Counted from the first letter of the stretch, positions 9,140 through 18,781 are shown. The stretch: 64,000 nt of DNA from Paenibacillus allorhizosphaerae (GCF_910594985.1 NZ_CAJVCE010000003.1:452712-516711), one strand, 5' to 3'. Program-made: numbers and translations. Notes: generated by a model from the sequence alone, not told the origin.

Positions 9140-12082
9140 TTAGTCCTCCCCAAGCTTGACAGCCTGATGGATCTTGATCCGGGACAGCATCGACCCGAGA
9201 ATGAACAGCCCGATCGCCAGCATGACGCCTACGATCATATAGAGCTGCATCTGATCGCGCGGATCGAAAGTAACCTGGAACGGCGGCACCTGCGACGACG
9301 TTTGCAGCGACAGCTGAAACATCGGCACGAACAGCCGGCTCGTCACGTTCCCGAGCAGCACGCCGATAGCAATCGCAGCTCCTGACGTCATGAGCTGCTC
9401 GCCGACCAGCATCACCATGAGCTGCCGGAACGATATCCCCATCGCCCGAAGAATCCCAAGCTGCAGTACCCTTCCCGACAATGATAGCACCCAATAAAGC
9501 AGGAAGCCGCAAAAGCTGATAATGATGGAAATCAGGAAGCCTAGCGTCATGACCCCGTTGATCGCAAGCTGGAACGGATCGTTTTTGACGCGGATCAGCA
9601 TTTGTTTCGCATCGCTCAGCTCCGAGACCGGAATGTTCTTGTCCTCCATCGCCTGATAAAGCTGCTGGCTCCCCGCGTCCGGCTTCATCTTCAGCCAAAC
9701 ATCGTAAGGCTCGAGCGCCATATTGTTCTGCATGTACGATAAGTGGCCGACGACGAGCATCGGGTATTTGATCTTTGGCGCCGTTTTCGCATTGCCCGCT
9801 GCGGTACCGGATGTTGGCGTTTTGTCGTTAAAATTCGGGTTCGGGTTCCATGACGGCCAGTAATCGATAATGCCGTAGATGTTGAACATGGCGCTTTCCA
9901 CGCCGTTCCAGCCAGCATATAAATGGTCGCCCGGCTTCAAATGGAACCGGTCGGCAATCGAGCGGGAAATCAATACGGCCGAAGGAGACGAAGCCATCAT
10001 ATTCAAATAGTCGTAAAAATGATGATCGAGCAGTCCGTTCCTCAGCCACGAGGTATAACCGAAATCATCCGTATCGATGCCCATCATCGTGATCGTTTCT
10101 TTCTCTTTGCCGACGGTCACCGTCGCATCTTTTTTCACAAACACTTTGGCCGCATGCTCCACGCCCGGAAGCTGCGTCATCGGAAGAAACGGCGGCTCGG
10201 AATACTGCACTTTTTTCTTCACGACCGGAATCGGCACAGTTGGCGTTACCGGTGCGGCGGGGGCTTCTTCATCCCCTGTGTCCGTTTCGTCCGTTTCTTC
10301 TCCAGCGCCCGCGATCGGCGCATCGTCTTCCCATTTGATTTTCACTGCGATATCCGCACCGTTCGCGTACAATATTTTCTCGCTCGCGTTTTTGTTAATC
10401 GTCCGCGCTGCACTGGCGCTGAACATTCCTGTTGCGAGCGTTACGCTCAGGAACACCATGATCGCCTGATACTGCGTCGTCGATCGTCCCACCTGCAGCA
10501 AAGTCGAATAGAGCGAAGGCGGCCACCATTTTCGTCCGACGGCATACAGCAGTTGGATCAGGAACGGATAAATCCGCAGCAGCAAAAAGGCGGAACCCAA
10601 AATGAACAAGGCCGGTACAAGAAACAGGAGCGGATCGATCTGCAAGTCCGAAGCGTCCAACCCCAGTGCCTGCAAGTCGCCCATCCGCCGACGGAAAGTC
10701 TGCAGTCCATATAGCGCGACGCCCATCAGCACGATATCGATAAAATATTTGTGCCAGAACGAATGCTTATGCTGACGAGCCATCTGCTGCTTGTGACCGA
10801 CAATGGTTGCCCGGGTAGCGAACAGCACCGGCAAAATCGTCATGACGATCGAGCAAAGCACGGCAACGAGGCCGTATTGATACGCATCCTCGGTTAAATT
10901 CACTTTCAGCGCCGCACGCTGAACGAATTCGAGAAAGCCGTTGGAGGCGCCGAGCACCTTCGTCAACTGAAGGCCGAGCAGAGGTCCGATCGCAAGCGCC
11001 ATCGCGCCCAGGAGGACGCCCTCGATCAAGTAGCTCGCTACGATTTGAAGCCGGCTGGCTCCACGGCTCCGCAATACGGCGATCTCCGTCTTTTGCCGGT
11101 CGGTGATCAGATTGGACACCATGAACAAATAGTAAGCCAGCATGATCATGACCGGAACATTGAGCGACCAAAGCATCACCCGGAGCTTCTCTTCTTTCGC
11201 GTAATAACCGGCCATCGTCTGCAGCGCAGGCGCTTTCATCGATACATTTTCGAACCGCTCGCCTAGAAAGGCTTCGGTGCCATTATACGCGGAAGCGAAC
11301 TTTCCGATCGAACTCAGCTCCATCGCGTTGTAATCGACGGCCGTATACCAGATGGACGAGCGCACGAACGCCAATTTATCTTCCATGAACGATTTTTCAA
11401 ACGTTTCGAACGGCAGCAGGAAGCTTCCTCGGTAGCTGGACAAATAATTGTACCAGTACAGGTCGTCGTATGACTTTCGGTCGATGACGCCGACCACTTT
11501 AAACCGCAGCGGATTCGCCCCTTCGTCTGAAATGACGAACTCGTTGCCGACGATCATTTTCATATTGGTCAGCGCTTCTTCCACAACCAACACTTCGTAT
11601 ACGCCGTTCACCGGCTCCTTCTTGGGCCACTGTCCGTCTTTCAGCGCCGCATGCGCTTCCAAGTCGCTCATGCCGACGATATCGGCCACGCGGTTCACTT
11701 CCGGGTCTACCCGCTCCGGATCGACAGGACTCATTTTGTACCGGTCCGTCGCTCTCTCGATCATGTAGCTCTTGATCGGCAAATCAAGACGCGGCAGCAT
11801 TTTGTCCTGCATATACCGGTCGGATTCGCGCATCCGTTTGACCGACTCTTCCGGCCCCAGGTCGCTGGTCGAATACACGGACGTCCACAGCACGCCCGGA
11901 TATTGCTCCGAATCGGTTTGAAGCAGCTCCAAATCTTTTATCAACAAACGATGCAGGATGGCGTTCGTGTAGATCGGCATACTACTCGCCAATCCAACGG
12001 AAATGACAAGTCCGAGCAGCAAGCTCAGCTCGAGCCACTTGTTCTTGACCATCTTGCGAATCATCATGACCAATAACGCCAC
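9140..12082 (-). CDS. FtsX/MacB-type ABC transporter permease, double FtsX domain
   Basis: 980-residue integral membrane protein. One membrane segment lies at residues 15-40, followed by an extracytoplasmic domain of about 280 residues. A first FtsX block of several segments spans about 310-430, and two further helices lie near 450-520. A second extracytoplasmic part follows, with an acidic, Pro/Thr-rich insert near 590. A second FtsX block ends the chain at about 845-975. This is the fused-permease layout of Firmicute macrolide, lipoprotein or peptide exporters. It follows the adaptor gene by 11 bases. It probably moves a substrate from the outer face of the membrane or transmits mechanical force; the substrate is unknown. 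Confidence 0.88.
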   Translation of the reverse strand: MALLVMMIRKMVKNKWLELSLLLGLVISVGLASSMPIYTNAILHRLLIKDLELLQTDSEQYPGVLWTSVYSTSDLGPEESVKRMRESDRYMQDKMLPRLDLPIKSYMIERATDRYKMSPVDPERVDPEVNRVADIVGMSDLEAHAALKDGQWPKKEPVNGVYEVLVVEEALTNMKMIVGNEFVISDEGANPLRFKVVGVIDRKSYDDLYWYNYLSSYRGSFLLPFETFEKSFMEDKLAFVRSSIWYTAVDYNAMELSSIGKFASAYNGTEAFLGERFENVSMKAPALQTMAGYYAKEEKLRVMLWSLNVPVMIMLAYYLFMVSNLITDRQKTEIAVLRSRGASRLQIVASYLIEGVLLGAMALAIGPLLGLQLTKVLGASNGFLEFVQRAALKVNLTEDAYQYGLVAVLCSIVMTILPVLFATRATIVGHKQQMARQHKHSFWHKYFIDIVLMGVALYGLQTFRRRMGDLQALGLDASDLQIDPLLFLVPALFILGSAFLLLRIYPFLIQLLYAVGRKWWPPSLYSTLLQVGRSTTQYQAIMVFLSVTLATGMFSASAARTINKNASEKILYANGADIAVKIKWEDDAPIAGAGEETDETDTGDEEAPAAPVTPTVPIPVVKKKVQYSEPPFLPMTQLPGVEHAAKVFVKKDATVTVGKEKETITMMGIDTDDFGYTSWLRNGLLDHHFYDYLNMMASSPSAVLISRSIADRFHLKPGDHLYAGWNGVESAMFNIYGIIDYWPSWNPNPNFNDKTPTSGTAAGNAKTAPKIKYPMLVVGHLSYMQNNMALEPYDVWLKMKPDAGSQQLYQAMEDKNIPVSELSDAKQMLIRVKNDPFQLAINGVMTLGFLISIIISFCGFLLYWVLSLSGRVLQLGILRAMGISFRQLMVMLVGEQLMTSGAAIAIGVLLGNVTSRLFVPMFQLSLQTSSQVPPFQVTFDPRDQMQLYMIVGVMLAIGLFILGSMLSRIKIHQAVKLGED

Positions 12083-12093
12083 GAAGCGTCACC

Positions 12094-13143
12094 TCAATTG
12101 TTTAAAATCACCTTCTGGCCTTCCTTGAGCCCCTTGCGGATCTCCACTTCGGTCGAAGAGACGACGCCTTTCTCGACATCGATTTCTTTGCGGCTGTCGC
12201 CTTCCAGCACCTGAACGTAATCCCGGCCAAGGTAAGAGCGCAGACCGACTTTCGGGATCATAAGCACGTTTTCCCTTTGTTCCGTGACGATCGTAATGTC
12301 TGCGTTGTTGCCTATAGTCACTTCGGGCGGCAAGTCGGTAACGGAAATGACGACGGTTTTGGCGTTTTTGTCATTAACCGCTTTGACTTCGGATTGCGGT
12401 GCGGTTGCGGGAATTTGCACGACCTGGCCTTCAAACGGCTTGCCCTTGATTTTCACAGAGGCCTGCATGCCGACTTGAATGCCGGTCAAATCGTTCAAGT
12501 TGGAAAATTCGTACACCAGCTTCATTCGTTTCGGATCTGAAACGGTGACCAGCGTCTTGTAAGCTGTAACCGGATCGCCCTGCTTGATCGGATCGACGAA
12601 AGTAACGATGCCGTCGACGTTCGAAACGAGCTTGGCCCGCTCCAGCTGACCTTTCAATAAATCAAGCTGAATTTGTTCCTTCTGCACGTCAAGCAGCTTC
12701 AACCGAATCGAGGCGGCGTCGCCGCGCTGCTCTTCTTTCGTCTGATCCAGCACGATTTTGGCCTTCTCGACGACGATTTCCTGCTGCTTGATTTTGCTGA
12801 CCAGATCGCCGGTCTCCAGCTGAGCGATGACATCCCCTACCGCTACTTTCGTGCCGAGCGATACGTTCATGGCGTTGAGCCGTCCGCCCGACTCGGGAAA
12901 ATACAAGTACTGCAGCCGGTCCGACGCAAATGTTCCGACTCCGGTAACCTGTTTCGTAATGTTGCCCCGCTTCACCTCGTACAGCTCGAAATTTTCCTTG
13001 ACGGGTTTGACCAGCGGCGGCTTCAGCGCCTCTTCCTCTCTCGGAAGCAGACTGCAGCCGGATAAAACGGCGGACAGCGCAACCGTTACGGCTAGCGGAG
13101 TCCACAACCGTTGCCCGCCGGCAACCTTATCCTTGTTCCACAA
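12094..13143 (-). CDS. HlyD/MacA-like membrane fusion lipoprotein
   Basis: 349-residue adaptor protein. A signal peptide ends in the lipobox LSGC, so it is probably a lipoprotein anchored in the outer leaflet. It has a biotinyl-lipoyl-like region (VGTFASDRLQY, then GTKVAVGDVIAQLE), a short charged coiled coil of about 60 residues, and beta-barrel segments ending with YLGRDYVQVLEGD and VEIRKGLKEGQKVI, typical of HlyD_D23 proteins. The start is probably the TTG at 13143, nine bases after GGAGG, which overlaps the upstream ATPase gene by 17 bases. An ATG at 13152 is the alternative. It bridges permease and extracellular partner. Confidence 0.85.
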   Translation of the reverse strand: MWNKDKVAGGQRLWTPLAVTVALSAVLSGCSLLPREEEALKPPLVKPVKENFELYEVKRGNITKQVTGVGTFASDRLQYLYFPESGGRLNAMNVSLGTKVAVGDVIAQLETGDLVSKIKQQEIVVEKAKIVLDQTKEEQRGDAASIRLKLLDVQKEQIQLDLLKGQLERAKLVSNVDGIVTFVDPIKQGDPVTAYKTLVTVSDPKRMKLVYEFSNLNDLTGIQVGMQASVKIKGKPFEGQVVQIPATAPQSEVKAVNDKNAKTVVISVTDLPPEVTIGNNADITIVTEQRENVLMIPKVGLRSYLGRDYVQVLEGDSRKEIDVEKGVVSSTEVEIRKGLKEGQKVILNN

Positions 13144-13837
13144 TGTGTCCATCCTCCAATGCGTATACTTGATCGACAATCTCCATAATGGCCGGGTCAT
13201 GCGTCGTTAAAATGATCGTCATGCGCTCCTGCTGCACCAAATCTTTGAACACCTTCATCACCTGCAGCCCCATGCGGCTGTCTAGCTCCGCCGTCGGCTC
13301 ATCCGCGAGCAGCAGCGAAGGCCGGTGCGAAATGGCCCGCGCGATCGCCACGCGCTGCTGTTCGCCGCCGGACAATTCGAACGGGCGATGCTTCATCCTT
13401 GGCTTGAGGCCGACAAAATCAAGCGCCTGCTCGGCATACTCCCTCCGCTTGGAGGCGGCAACCCCCGCGATCCGCAGGCCGAATTCCACATTCTCGTAAG
13501 CGGACATATAAGGCACGAGCGCGAACGACTGAAATATTAACCCGAGCTCCGTCCGCCGCAGCTCATTGCGCTGCTTATCGGACCATCCGGTAATGTCCTT
13601 GCCTTTGAAATAAATCGCGCCATCAGTCGGCCGGTCGAGCGATCCGAGCATGTTCAACAGCGTTGTTTTGCCGGAGCCGGAACGCCCCTTGAGCGCGACA
13701 AGACGACCGGGTGCAATGCTCAGATTCGCTCCGCGCAGCGCGTGTACGGCTGCCGATCCTTTGCCGAACGTTCGGGTGACGCCGACGGCTTCGATGATCG
13801 GTTCGAATTCCGCCATCAGACGGTAAGGAACATTCAC
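13127..13837 (-). CDS. ABC exporter ATPase (LolD/MacB type), first gene of operon
   Basis: 236 residues from a GTG at 13837 preceded by GGGGG. The frame stays open upstream to 14230, but that extension overlaps a terminator and another gene, so it is rejected. Motifs: Walker A GRSGSGKTT, Q-loop FQSFALVPYM, signature LSGGEQQR, Walker B LLLADEP, and H-loop TTHDP. Together with the second ATPase in the operon there are two ATPases for one double-FtsX permease, which would allow a heterodimeric motor. No regulator gene is linked. Confidence 0.9.
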   Translation of the reverse strand: MNVPYRLMAEFEPIIEAVGVTRTFGKGSAAVHALRGANLSIAPGRLVALKGRSGSGKTTLLNMLGSLDRPTDGAIYFKGKDITGWSDKQRNELRRTELGLIFQSFALVPYMSAYENVEFGLRIAGVAASKRREYAEQALDFVGLKPRMKHRPFELSGGEQQRVAIARAISHRPSLLLADEPTAELDSRMGLQVMKVFKDLVQQERMTIILTTHDPAIMEIVDQVYALEDGHIVEQG

Positions 13838-13899
13838 GGTGCTTGCCCCCTTTCTATGAAAGCGTTCTCTATATTTTAGAGTAATGTTTTGGACAGCAT

Positions 13900-13936
13900 A
13901 AAAAAAGACACCTTTTTGTTCGAAAAGGTGTCTTTT
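13900..13936. terminator. Bidirectional-looking terminator
   Basis: AAAGACACCTTTT and its exact complement enclose a six-base loop, with A-run before and T-run after. It closes the minus-strand transcript of the two small membrane genes and insulates the export operon. Confidence 0.85.
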
Positions 13937-13947
13937 TGTTGGATAGC

Positions 13948-14460
13948 TCAGCCTGCTGCAGTTCTTCTTGGCACATACCGCTGCACCAGCTTCAACAGCG
14001 CAATATTCAAATAGTAGACCAATACGTACACCGGGGTCGAATAAAAAGGATTCCAGCCTTTGTATGTAAACACATGAAACCAATACGCCGAGATCCATTC
14101 CATCGCATTCGTAAGTATTGCGCAGCCTATTACATATCCGGCCAGTTTCCAGCCCTTCAGCCTCCATCGGTCGTAATAGAAGAGGACAAAGAATGCAGCC
14201 GGCGGATAAGTGAAAACGTACATTACCCAATCAAAATACTCGAACTCGGGATGATCTCCGTAATCATACAGGTCATACGGATTCACCGCTATCGTAAAAT
14301 CAGCCGTTTGCGCCAAGCAATAATTAAAAATCCAAATGCACACGACGGTCAGCAGCGAGAATCGGCGGGGAAGCGATAGCCAGATGGACCAATTGGCGAG
14401 CGCAGCGCAAATAATAAACCATTCGTTCGCGTCGAATCGAACCGGGGGAAACAAGATCAT
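13948..14460 (-). CDS. CBO0543-family membrane protein
   Basis: 170 residues, start at 14460 with GGGAGGG upstream. It has about five hydrophobic segments. The C-terminal half carries HVFTYKGW and YSTPVY, as seen in the CBO0543 family of small membrane proteins common in spore-forming Firmicutes, whose function is unknown. Start and upstream stop overlap as ATGA, so it is translationally coupled to the preceding membrane gene. Possibly part of the two-component operon upstream (inference). Confidence 0.7.
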   Translation of the reverse strand: MILFPPVRFDANEWFIICAALANWSIWLSLPRRFSLLTVVCIWIFNYCLAQTADFTIAVNPYDLYDYGDHPEFEYFDWVMYVFTYPPAAFFVLFYYDRWRLKGWKLAGYVIGCAILTNAMEWISAYWFHVFTYKGWNPFYSTPVYVLVYYLNIALLKLVQRYVPRRTAAG

Positions 14461-14927
14461 GAGCCGAAGCCCTCCCTTCTCATCAAAGCGCGAAAGACGG
14501 CCGTAAACGCAGCGGATAAAGTAAAGATAAGCGCGAAGAGCAGCGCGGAACGAGTAAACGACCAATTTGAGAACAAAAGCAGTTTATTCATAGCTAGCAC
14601 ACCGTCGCCAATCATTAGCATCCCCAGGCAAATCGCAAAGGAAAGCAGCCGCAGCACCATACTCCGGACGGATACGATCCATGCGATTGACCAGAGGACC
14701 AGGCTCGGATTGATGATCAGCGCCGTTTGCTTTAATATCCAAAAGGTTTTCGGATGGCCGTCATACTGCACGTAATTTAAGTTTAATGTCGTAATCGTAA
14801 AAAACATCTGCTCGAAAGACGCGATAAAACACCAATAACTCACGATTTCAAGCGGGTGCAAATAACGTTTAAGCCAAAATACCGTCGATAGCGCGAAGAG
14901 ACTGCACGCCAATACGAGACCCAGCAT
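14457..14927 (-). CDS. Small membrane protein, unknown function
   Basis: 156 residues with about five predicted membrane segments and little soluble sequence. I do not recognise a named family; the tyrosine- and aromatic-rich loops resemble the CBO0543-type partner that follows with a 4-base overlap. The two may be a heteromeric membrane complex. It lies 75 bases downstream of the YesN-like regulator gene and may be read through from it. Confidence 0.65.
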   Translation of the reverse strand: MLGLVLACSLFALSTVFWLKRYLHPLEIVSYWCFIASFEQMFFTITTLNLNYVQYDGHPKTFWILKQTALIINPSLVLWSIAWIVSVRSMVLRLLSFAICLGMLMIGDGVLAMNKLLLFSNWSFTRSALLFALIFTLSAAFTAVFRALMRREGFGS

Positions 14928-15002
14928 AACGAAGACTCCTTTAAAACCGATACTACTTTGAAGTATTCGCCTACTTCAGGAAAGTTATGTAACCTAACGC
15001 GG

Positions 15003-16556
15003 TCACATTAGCTCTACGTATTCCTTGGGCGTACATCCGACCATCCGTTTGAACGTTTTGGCGAACGCTTTCGCATCGTTGAAGCCGACCGCTTCGGCGA
15101 TTTCGTACACCTTGCGGTTTCCGCTCTTCAACAGTTTTTTGGCCGCATCCATGCGGATGCGGGTCAGCGCCTCGGACAACGACTCTCCGGTCTCTTTGCC
15201 GTACAGATCGCTGATATAGCTGCGGCTAAGTCTCACATGATCGGCAATATCCGTCGTACTAATGGGCAAATGATAATGCGCCTGCATATACTCGTAAGCT
15301 TTCCGAATAAACGGGTTGCGCGATTCCATCCATTCATATCCCGAACCGCTGAGCAGCTCTAACAATCCGGTCATCGCCGATTCCGTTTCTCGTAGCAGCG
15401 TCTCGAATTGCAGATGCCGCCGCGGCGCTTCCGGAGAAAGATATGTTTTGCCGAAATCGTTCAGATCGAGCCATTCGTTGTGCTGCCGCGCAAAGGCGGC
15501 GGAGAAGCTGAGCAGCTCCTGAAAATAATCGTAAACAAGCTCCGCATTCGGTTGCCGCGCCCGGATTCGATTGCCGATCTCCGCCAATGCATGCATGACC
15601 GCGTTACTGTTGCCTCCGGAAAGCGCTCGCAGGAGATTATGCTTTTCCGCTTGCGGGAGCAGTTCTTCTCCGGTCTCGGCCGCTGCCCGCACGTTTCCGT
15701 AAAAATACTGCTCCCGCTCTTCGCGGTGACGATCTAATGCGGCCTTTAAGCCTCCGATACCGCGAATTCCCGGAATGGCGCTGACATAGCAAGGCGTGTC
15801 GAATGTGACGGAACGTTCTTCGACCAATCGTTTCAATCTTGCAATGGCCTGTTCCGGGTCAAAGAGATTGCCTTGGCTGCTTCCGGCTGGCAGCCCCTCG
15901 AAAATAAGCATCGCCTGACGCTCGCTCCATGGAATGACAGCGAACGCCTCGGGAGACGACCAGTCTCCAGACGTCCACGGAAAACCCGCGGCCAAATAGA
16001 ACATATAGCTTGCATATGTATTCGTGAAGGTTTCTTCTTCCGGAAAAAGCCGCCGGAACGCCCCTTCGTTAGGCTCCGCGTCCGTTTCCAGCATGCGCCG
16101 AAGCTCGGCCCCGGTTTGCGATTGCCGCGACTGCTCCAATTGAATGCGGATGCGGTTAAATTCTTCCGCTTCCGACCGTTCGCGGAGCAGCGATTCTTTG
16201 GCTTCTCGAAGCACAATGGCCAAGTTCTCGGGTTCCATCGTAGGCTTTAATATATAGTCCCGCGCGCCGAGCTTCATCGCTTCCTTCACGTATTGAAAAT
16301 CGTCCAAACAGCTAAGCACGACGACAGCAACACGCTTCGCACCGCCGTTCAGCTTCCGCACCAGCTCCAGACCGTCCATACGAGGCATCAGAATGTCCGT
16401 AACGACAATATCGACCGCGCCGGTCTTTACCGCTTCCCACGCATCCGCACCATCTTCCGCTTCGCCGTACCACCGCAGTCCTTCCGATTCCCAATCGATC
16501 ATCGTCCGAAGCACTTGACGAATAATCGGCTCGTCATCCACAACCAAAACGTTCAT
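15003..16556 (-). CDS. YesN-type response regulator with AraC DNA-binding domain
   Basis: 517 residues. The receiver is at 1-120: DDE near residue 7, the phospho-acceptor in DIVVTDILMPRMDG near 55, and K in YILKPT. A long helical middle region follows. The C-terminal AraC-type double HTH begins near residue 415, with YISDLYGKETGESL and the signature ending in GCTPKEYVEL. This is the usual YesN layout for controlling carbohydrate uptake genes. It starts three bases after the kinase stop with GGGGG overlapping it, so the pair is one operon. No sugar transporter is adjacent, so its targets are elsewhere or are the small membrane genes downstream. Confidence 0.92.
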   Translation of the reverse strand: MNVLVVDDEPIIRQVLRTMIDWESEGLRWYGEAEDGADAWEAVKTGAVDIVVTDILMPRMDGLELVRKLNGGAKRVAVVVLSCLDDFQYVKEAMKLGARDYILKPTMEPENLAIVLREAKESLLRERSEAEEFNRIRIQLEQSRQSQTGAELRRMLETDAEPNEGAFRRLFPEEETFTNTYASYMFYLAAGFPWTSGDWSSPEAFAVIPWSERQAMLIFEGLPAGSSQGNLFDPEQAIARLKRLVEERSVTFDTPCYVSAIPGIRGIGGLKAALDRHREEREQYFYGNVRAAAETGEELLPQAEKHNLLRALSGGNSNAVMHALAEIGNRIRARQPNAELVYDYFQELLSFSAAFARQHNEWLDLNDFGKTYLSPEAPRRHLQFETLLRETESAMTGLLELLSGSGYEWMESRNPFIRKAYEYMQAHYHLPISTTDIADHVRLSRSYISDLYGKETGESLSEALTRIRMDAAKKLLKSGNRKVYEIAEAVGFNDAKAFAKTFKRMVGCTPKEYVELM

Positions 16557-16559
16557 GGC

Positions 16560-18278
16560 CTATCCCCCGCTTTGATGGATCGGCAGCGTCAGCCGGCATA
16601 CGGTTCCTTCGCCGGGCTTGCCGATGATATGCAAATGATATCCGCTGCCGTAATAAAGCTTGATCTTCTCCCGGATATGCCGCACGCCGATACCGCTCAT
16701 CCGTTCACGCACCCGAACTCCACCCGTCTCCTCATCCGGTTTTTCCGTATTCTCCTCCGTTATCCCGATTCCATTGTCTTCAACTTCGCAAATCAGCAAA
16801 TCTCGTTTCGGATCCAAACTGACGTTGACTCGGATCAAGCCTTCCCTTTTCGCAGGCTCGATGCCATGAACAATTGCGTTTTCAACGAGCGGCTGAAGCA
16901 GCATGCATGGCAGTAAGCAGTGGTTCGCACCTGCCTCTACCACACACTCCAGCCGTATTTTATCACCGTAACGAAAGCGCTGGATTTCCATGTAATCTTG
17001 CAGCAGCCCGACTTCTTCTTTAACGGTAATGAAATCTCCCTTTTTTCCCAAACTCGCTTGCAGCAGCCGTACAAGCGCGGTCACCACTTCGGAAATTTGC
17101 GGCGTTTTATGAAGCTTGGCCACCCATTTGATCGTATTCAGCGTATTATATAGAAAGTGCGGATTCAGCTGGTACTGCAGCGCTTCCATCTCGGCCTCTT
17201 TCTTGAGCGCTTCTTCCCGCTTCACTTGACGAATCAGTTCCTCCAGCCGGTTCAACATTTGATTATAGCTGTCTCCCAACTCTTGCAGGCTGCTGCTTTT
17301 ACCGACCCAGTACGCTTTCCAATCGCCGCGTTCCGCCCGTTTCATCAATTGTCTCAAATGTTCGACGGGCGATTGATAGTATCGCCTATATAAGAAAGCG
17401 CTTGCGCCGCCAGCAGCAATCAATGTCAAGGCAAAAACGAATGCCAGCGGCACAGCGTTGCGTCTACCGGACAACAAACCCGGGGGCGTGATTTCTGCGC
17501 GCGAATACCAGGCGGCCTGAGGAATATCAAGAAGCTTCTGGGAAATAAACCGACCTCGCTCCCAATTATCGAAGCTGCCCTGTTCATTGCCGTGGCCGGG
17601 CAAGGCCACCGTCGGTTGTCCGGGTGCTTGATACCGATACAGGAGCTGCCCGCGATCGTTGTAGACGATCATGCCGCTAAGCAGCTGCTCTCCTGCCGTA
17701 TCCTTCAACATTCGCGCGACATTCAGAGACAGCGAGACGGTTCCTTTCACCACGCTTGTGCCTCTTTCCGTAATCGGCATGACATAGATCAGTTCCTTCA
17801 CAGGGTCAGACTCGCGGCCCGGAATATCCGATGCGGCATAGAGCAGCCGCTCGTTACGGGATATAGCCGGCAGCATCCGGGATGCAAGCGCCGAGCCTTC
17901 GGGATCCGTCTGATTGCAGAGCGATATTCCGGTTTGATCCTGCGTCACGCACAACTCCGAAATATACGGAAACTGTGCCGCTTGCCGCCGGATCATGGCG
18001 TCCAGTTCGTCCCTTATCCCTGCATCCTCCGGCGTTTCCCGGCTGAAGCCGCTTTCGGCAAACCGCCGAACGACATAATCCGACGCGAGAAACCGGATCG
18101 TTCGATCAAGCTCCGACACCGTGTGCTGCATGCGCTGCACGATCTGACCATGCGTCCATCGCATCTGCTGCTCCGTCTGCTCGCGGACAAGGGACGCCGT
18201 CTGTACGTATACAAAAACAACGGATCCGGTCAAAATCAGGGTGCATGCCGCTCCAATATATATAAGTAAACGAAGCAT
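16560..18278 (-). CDS. YesM-type sensor histidine kinase
   Basis: 572 residues from the ATG at 18278; the longer open frame overlaps a terminator and is rejected. Membrane segment 1 is at about 4-26, and an extracytoplasmic sensor of about 250 residues follows. Membrane segment 2 is near 280-300, followed by a HAMP-like stretch. The His_kinase box contains QLNPHFLYNTLN with the phospho-histidine, and the HATPase has N-box PLVENAIVHG and G-boxes DNGIGI and GIGVRHIREK. It phosphorylates the YesN-like regulator encoded next. The signal is unknown. Confidence 0.92.
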   Translation of the reverse strand: MLRLLIYIGAACTLILTGSVVFVYVQTASLVREQTEQQMRWTHGQIVQRMQHTVSELDRTIRFLASDYVVRRFAESGFSRETPEDAGIRDELDAMIRRQAAQFPYISELCVTQDQTGISLCNQTDPEGSALASRMLPAISRNERLLYAASDIPGRESDPVKELIYVMPITERGTSVVKGTVSLSLNVARMLKDTAGEQLLSGMIVYNDRGQLLYRYQAPGQPTVALPGHGNEQGSFDNWERGRFISQKLLDIPQAAWYSRAEITPPGLLSGRRNAVPLAFVFALTLIAAGGASAFLYRRYYQSPVEHLRQLMKRAERGDWKAYWVGKSSSLQELGDSYNQMLNRLEELIRQVKREEALKKEAEMEALQYQLNPHFLYNTLNTIKWVAKLHKTPQISEVVTALVRLLQASLGKKGDFITVKEEVGLLQDYMEIQRFRYGDKIRLECVVEAGANHCLLPCMLLQPLVENAIVHGIEPAKREGLIRVNVSLDPKRDLLICEVEDNGIGITEENTEKPDEETGGVRVRERMSGIGVRHIREKIKLYYGSGYHLHIIGKPGEGTVCRLTLPIHQSGG

Positions 18279-18309
18279 GTCGTTCCCGTCTCCCGTGGTG
18301 CGACTTAAA

Positions 18310-18342
18310 AAAAGCCCATGGGCATGGCGCCCACGGGCTTTG
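18310..18342 (-). terminator. Terminator of the 89-residue Cys-protein gene
   Basis: A 12-base stem with one mismatch and a five-base loop, followed by seven T on the minus strand. It separates the small gene from the kinase gene. Confidence 0.7.
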
Positions 18343-18442
18343 TTGACCGGGTCAATTGCGGCTTCATCCGTTGAAAAGGACACACCGTTCCTCCGGCCGA
18401 AACAACCGGCCGTCTCCCGATCTGCATCGGCTGAATTGCCGA

Positions 18443-18712
18443 TTAAGGAGTTCCCGCCAATTCCAGAGCCTGGGATGAGATTTCGCTTTTGAACTTGGAC
18501 ATGCAGTTGCAAAGAAAATCTTTGCGGCAAATCGGGCATGGTTCCTTCAGCAAACGGTTAATATGGGTCGGCACGGTTGCGCCTTCCGCATCTTTCCCGT
18601 AGATCAGACGGCAAACCGTGCGATCTTTCAACTGCGCTACAATTTCAAACAATCCGTTTTTCGGATTGCGACTTACGATTTTGGCATCGACGACCTGGGG
18701 TTGATATGCCAA
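18443..18712 (-). CDS. Small cysteine-motif protein, unknown function
   Basis: 89 residues, unrecognised family. Start taken as TTG at 18712, with GAGGTG six bases upstream; the GTG three codons earlier has no site. The N-terminal 55 residues look like a small beta domain (VDAKIVSRNPKNGLFEIVAQL, shortened here to its core). The C-terminal part holds PCPICRKDF and CNC, a four-cysteine cluster that could bind zinc. It stands alone between the TIGR00266 gene and a terminator. Confidence 0.6.
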   Translation of the reverse strand: MAYQPQVVDAKIVSRNPKNGLFEIVAQLKDRTVCRLIYGKDAEGATVPTHINRLLKEPCPICRKDFLCNCMSKFKSEISSQALELAGTP

Positions 18713-18781
18713 GTTGAGCACCTCTTTCGATATGTAATGGCATCTTTGGTAAGGTTGTACTAAGAATGATATCGCTTTTTG

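Noticed and set aside
13838..14230. N-terminal extension of the first exporter ATPase
   Set aside because: It crosses a strong terminator and overlaps a membrane gene; a GTG with GGGGG upstream at 13837 fits the domain start.
18279..18539. N-terminal extension of the YesM-like kinase
   Set aside because: It crosses the terminator of the preceding gene; the ATG at 18278 starts right before the first membrane segment.
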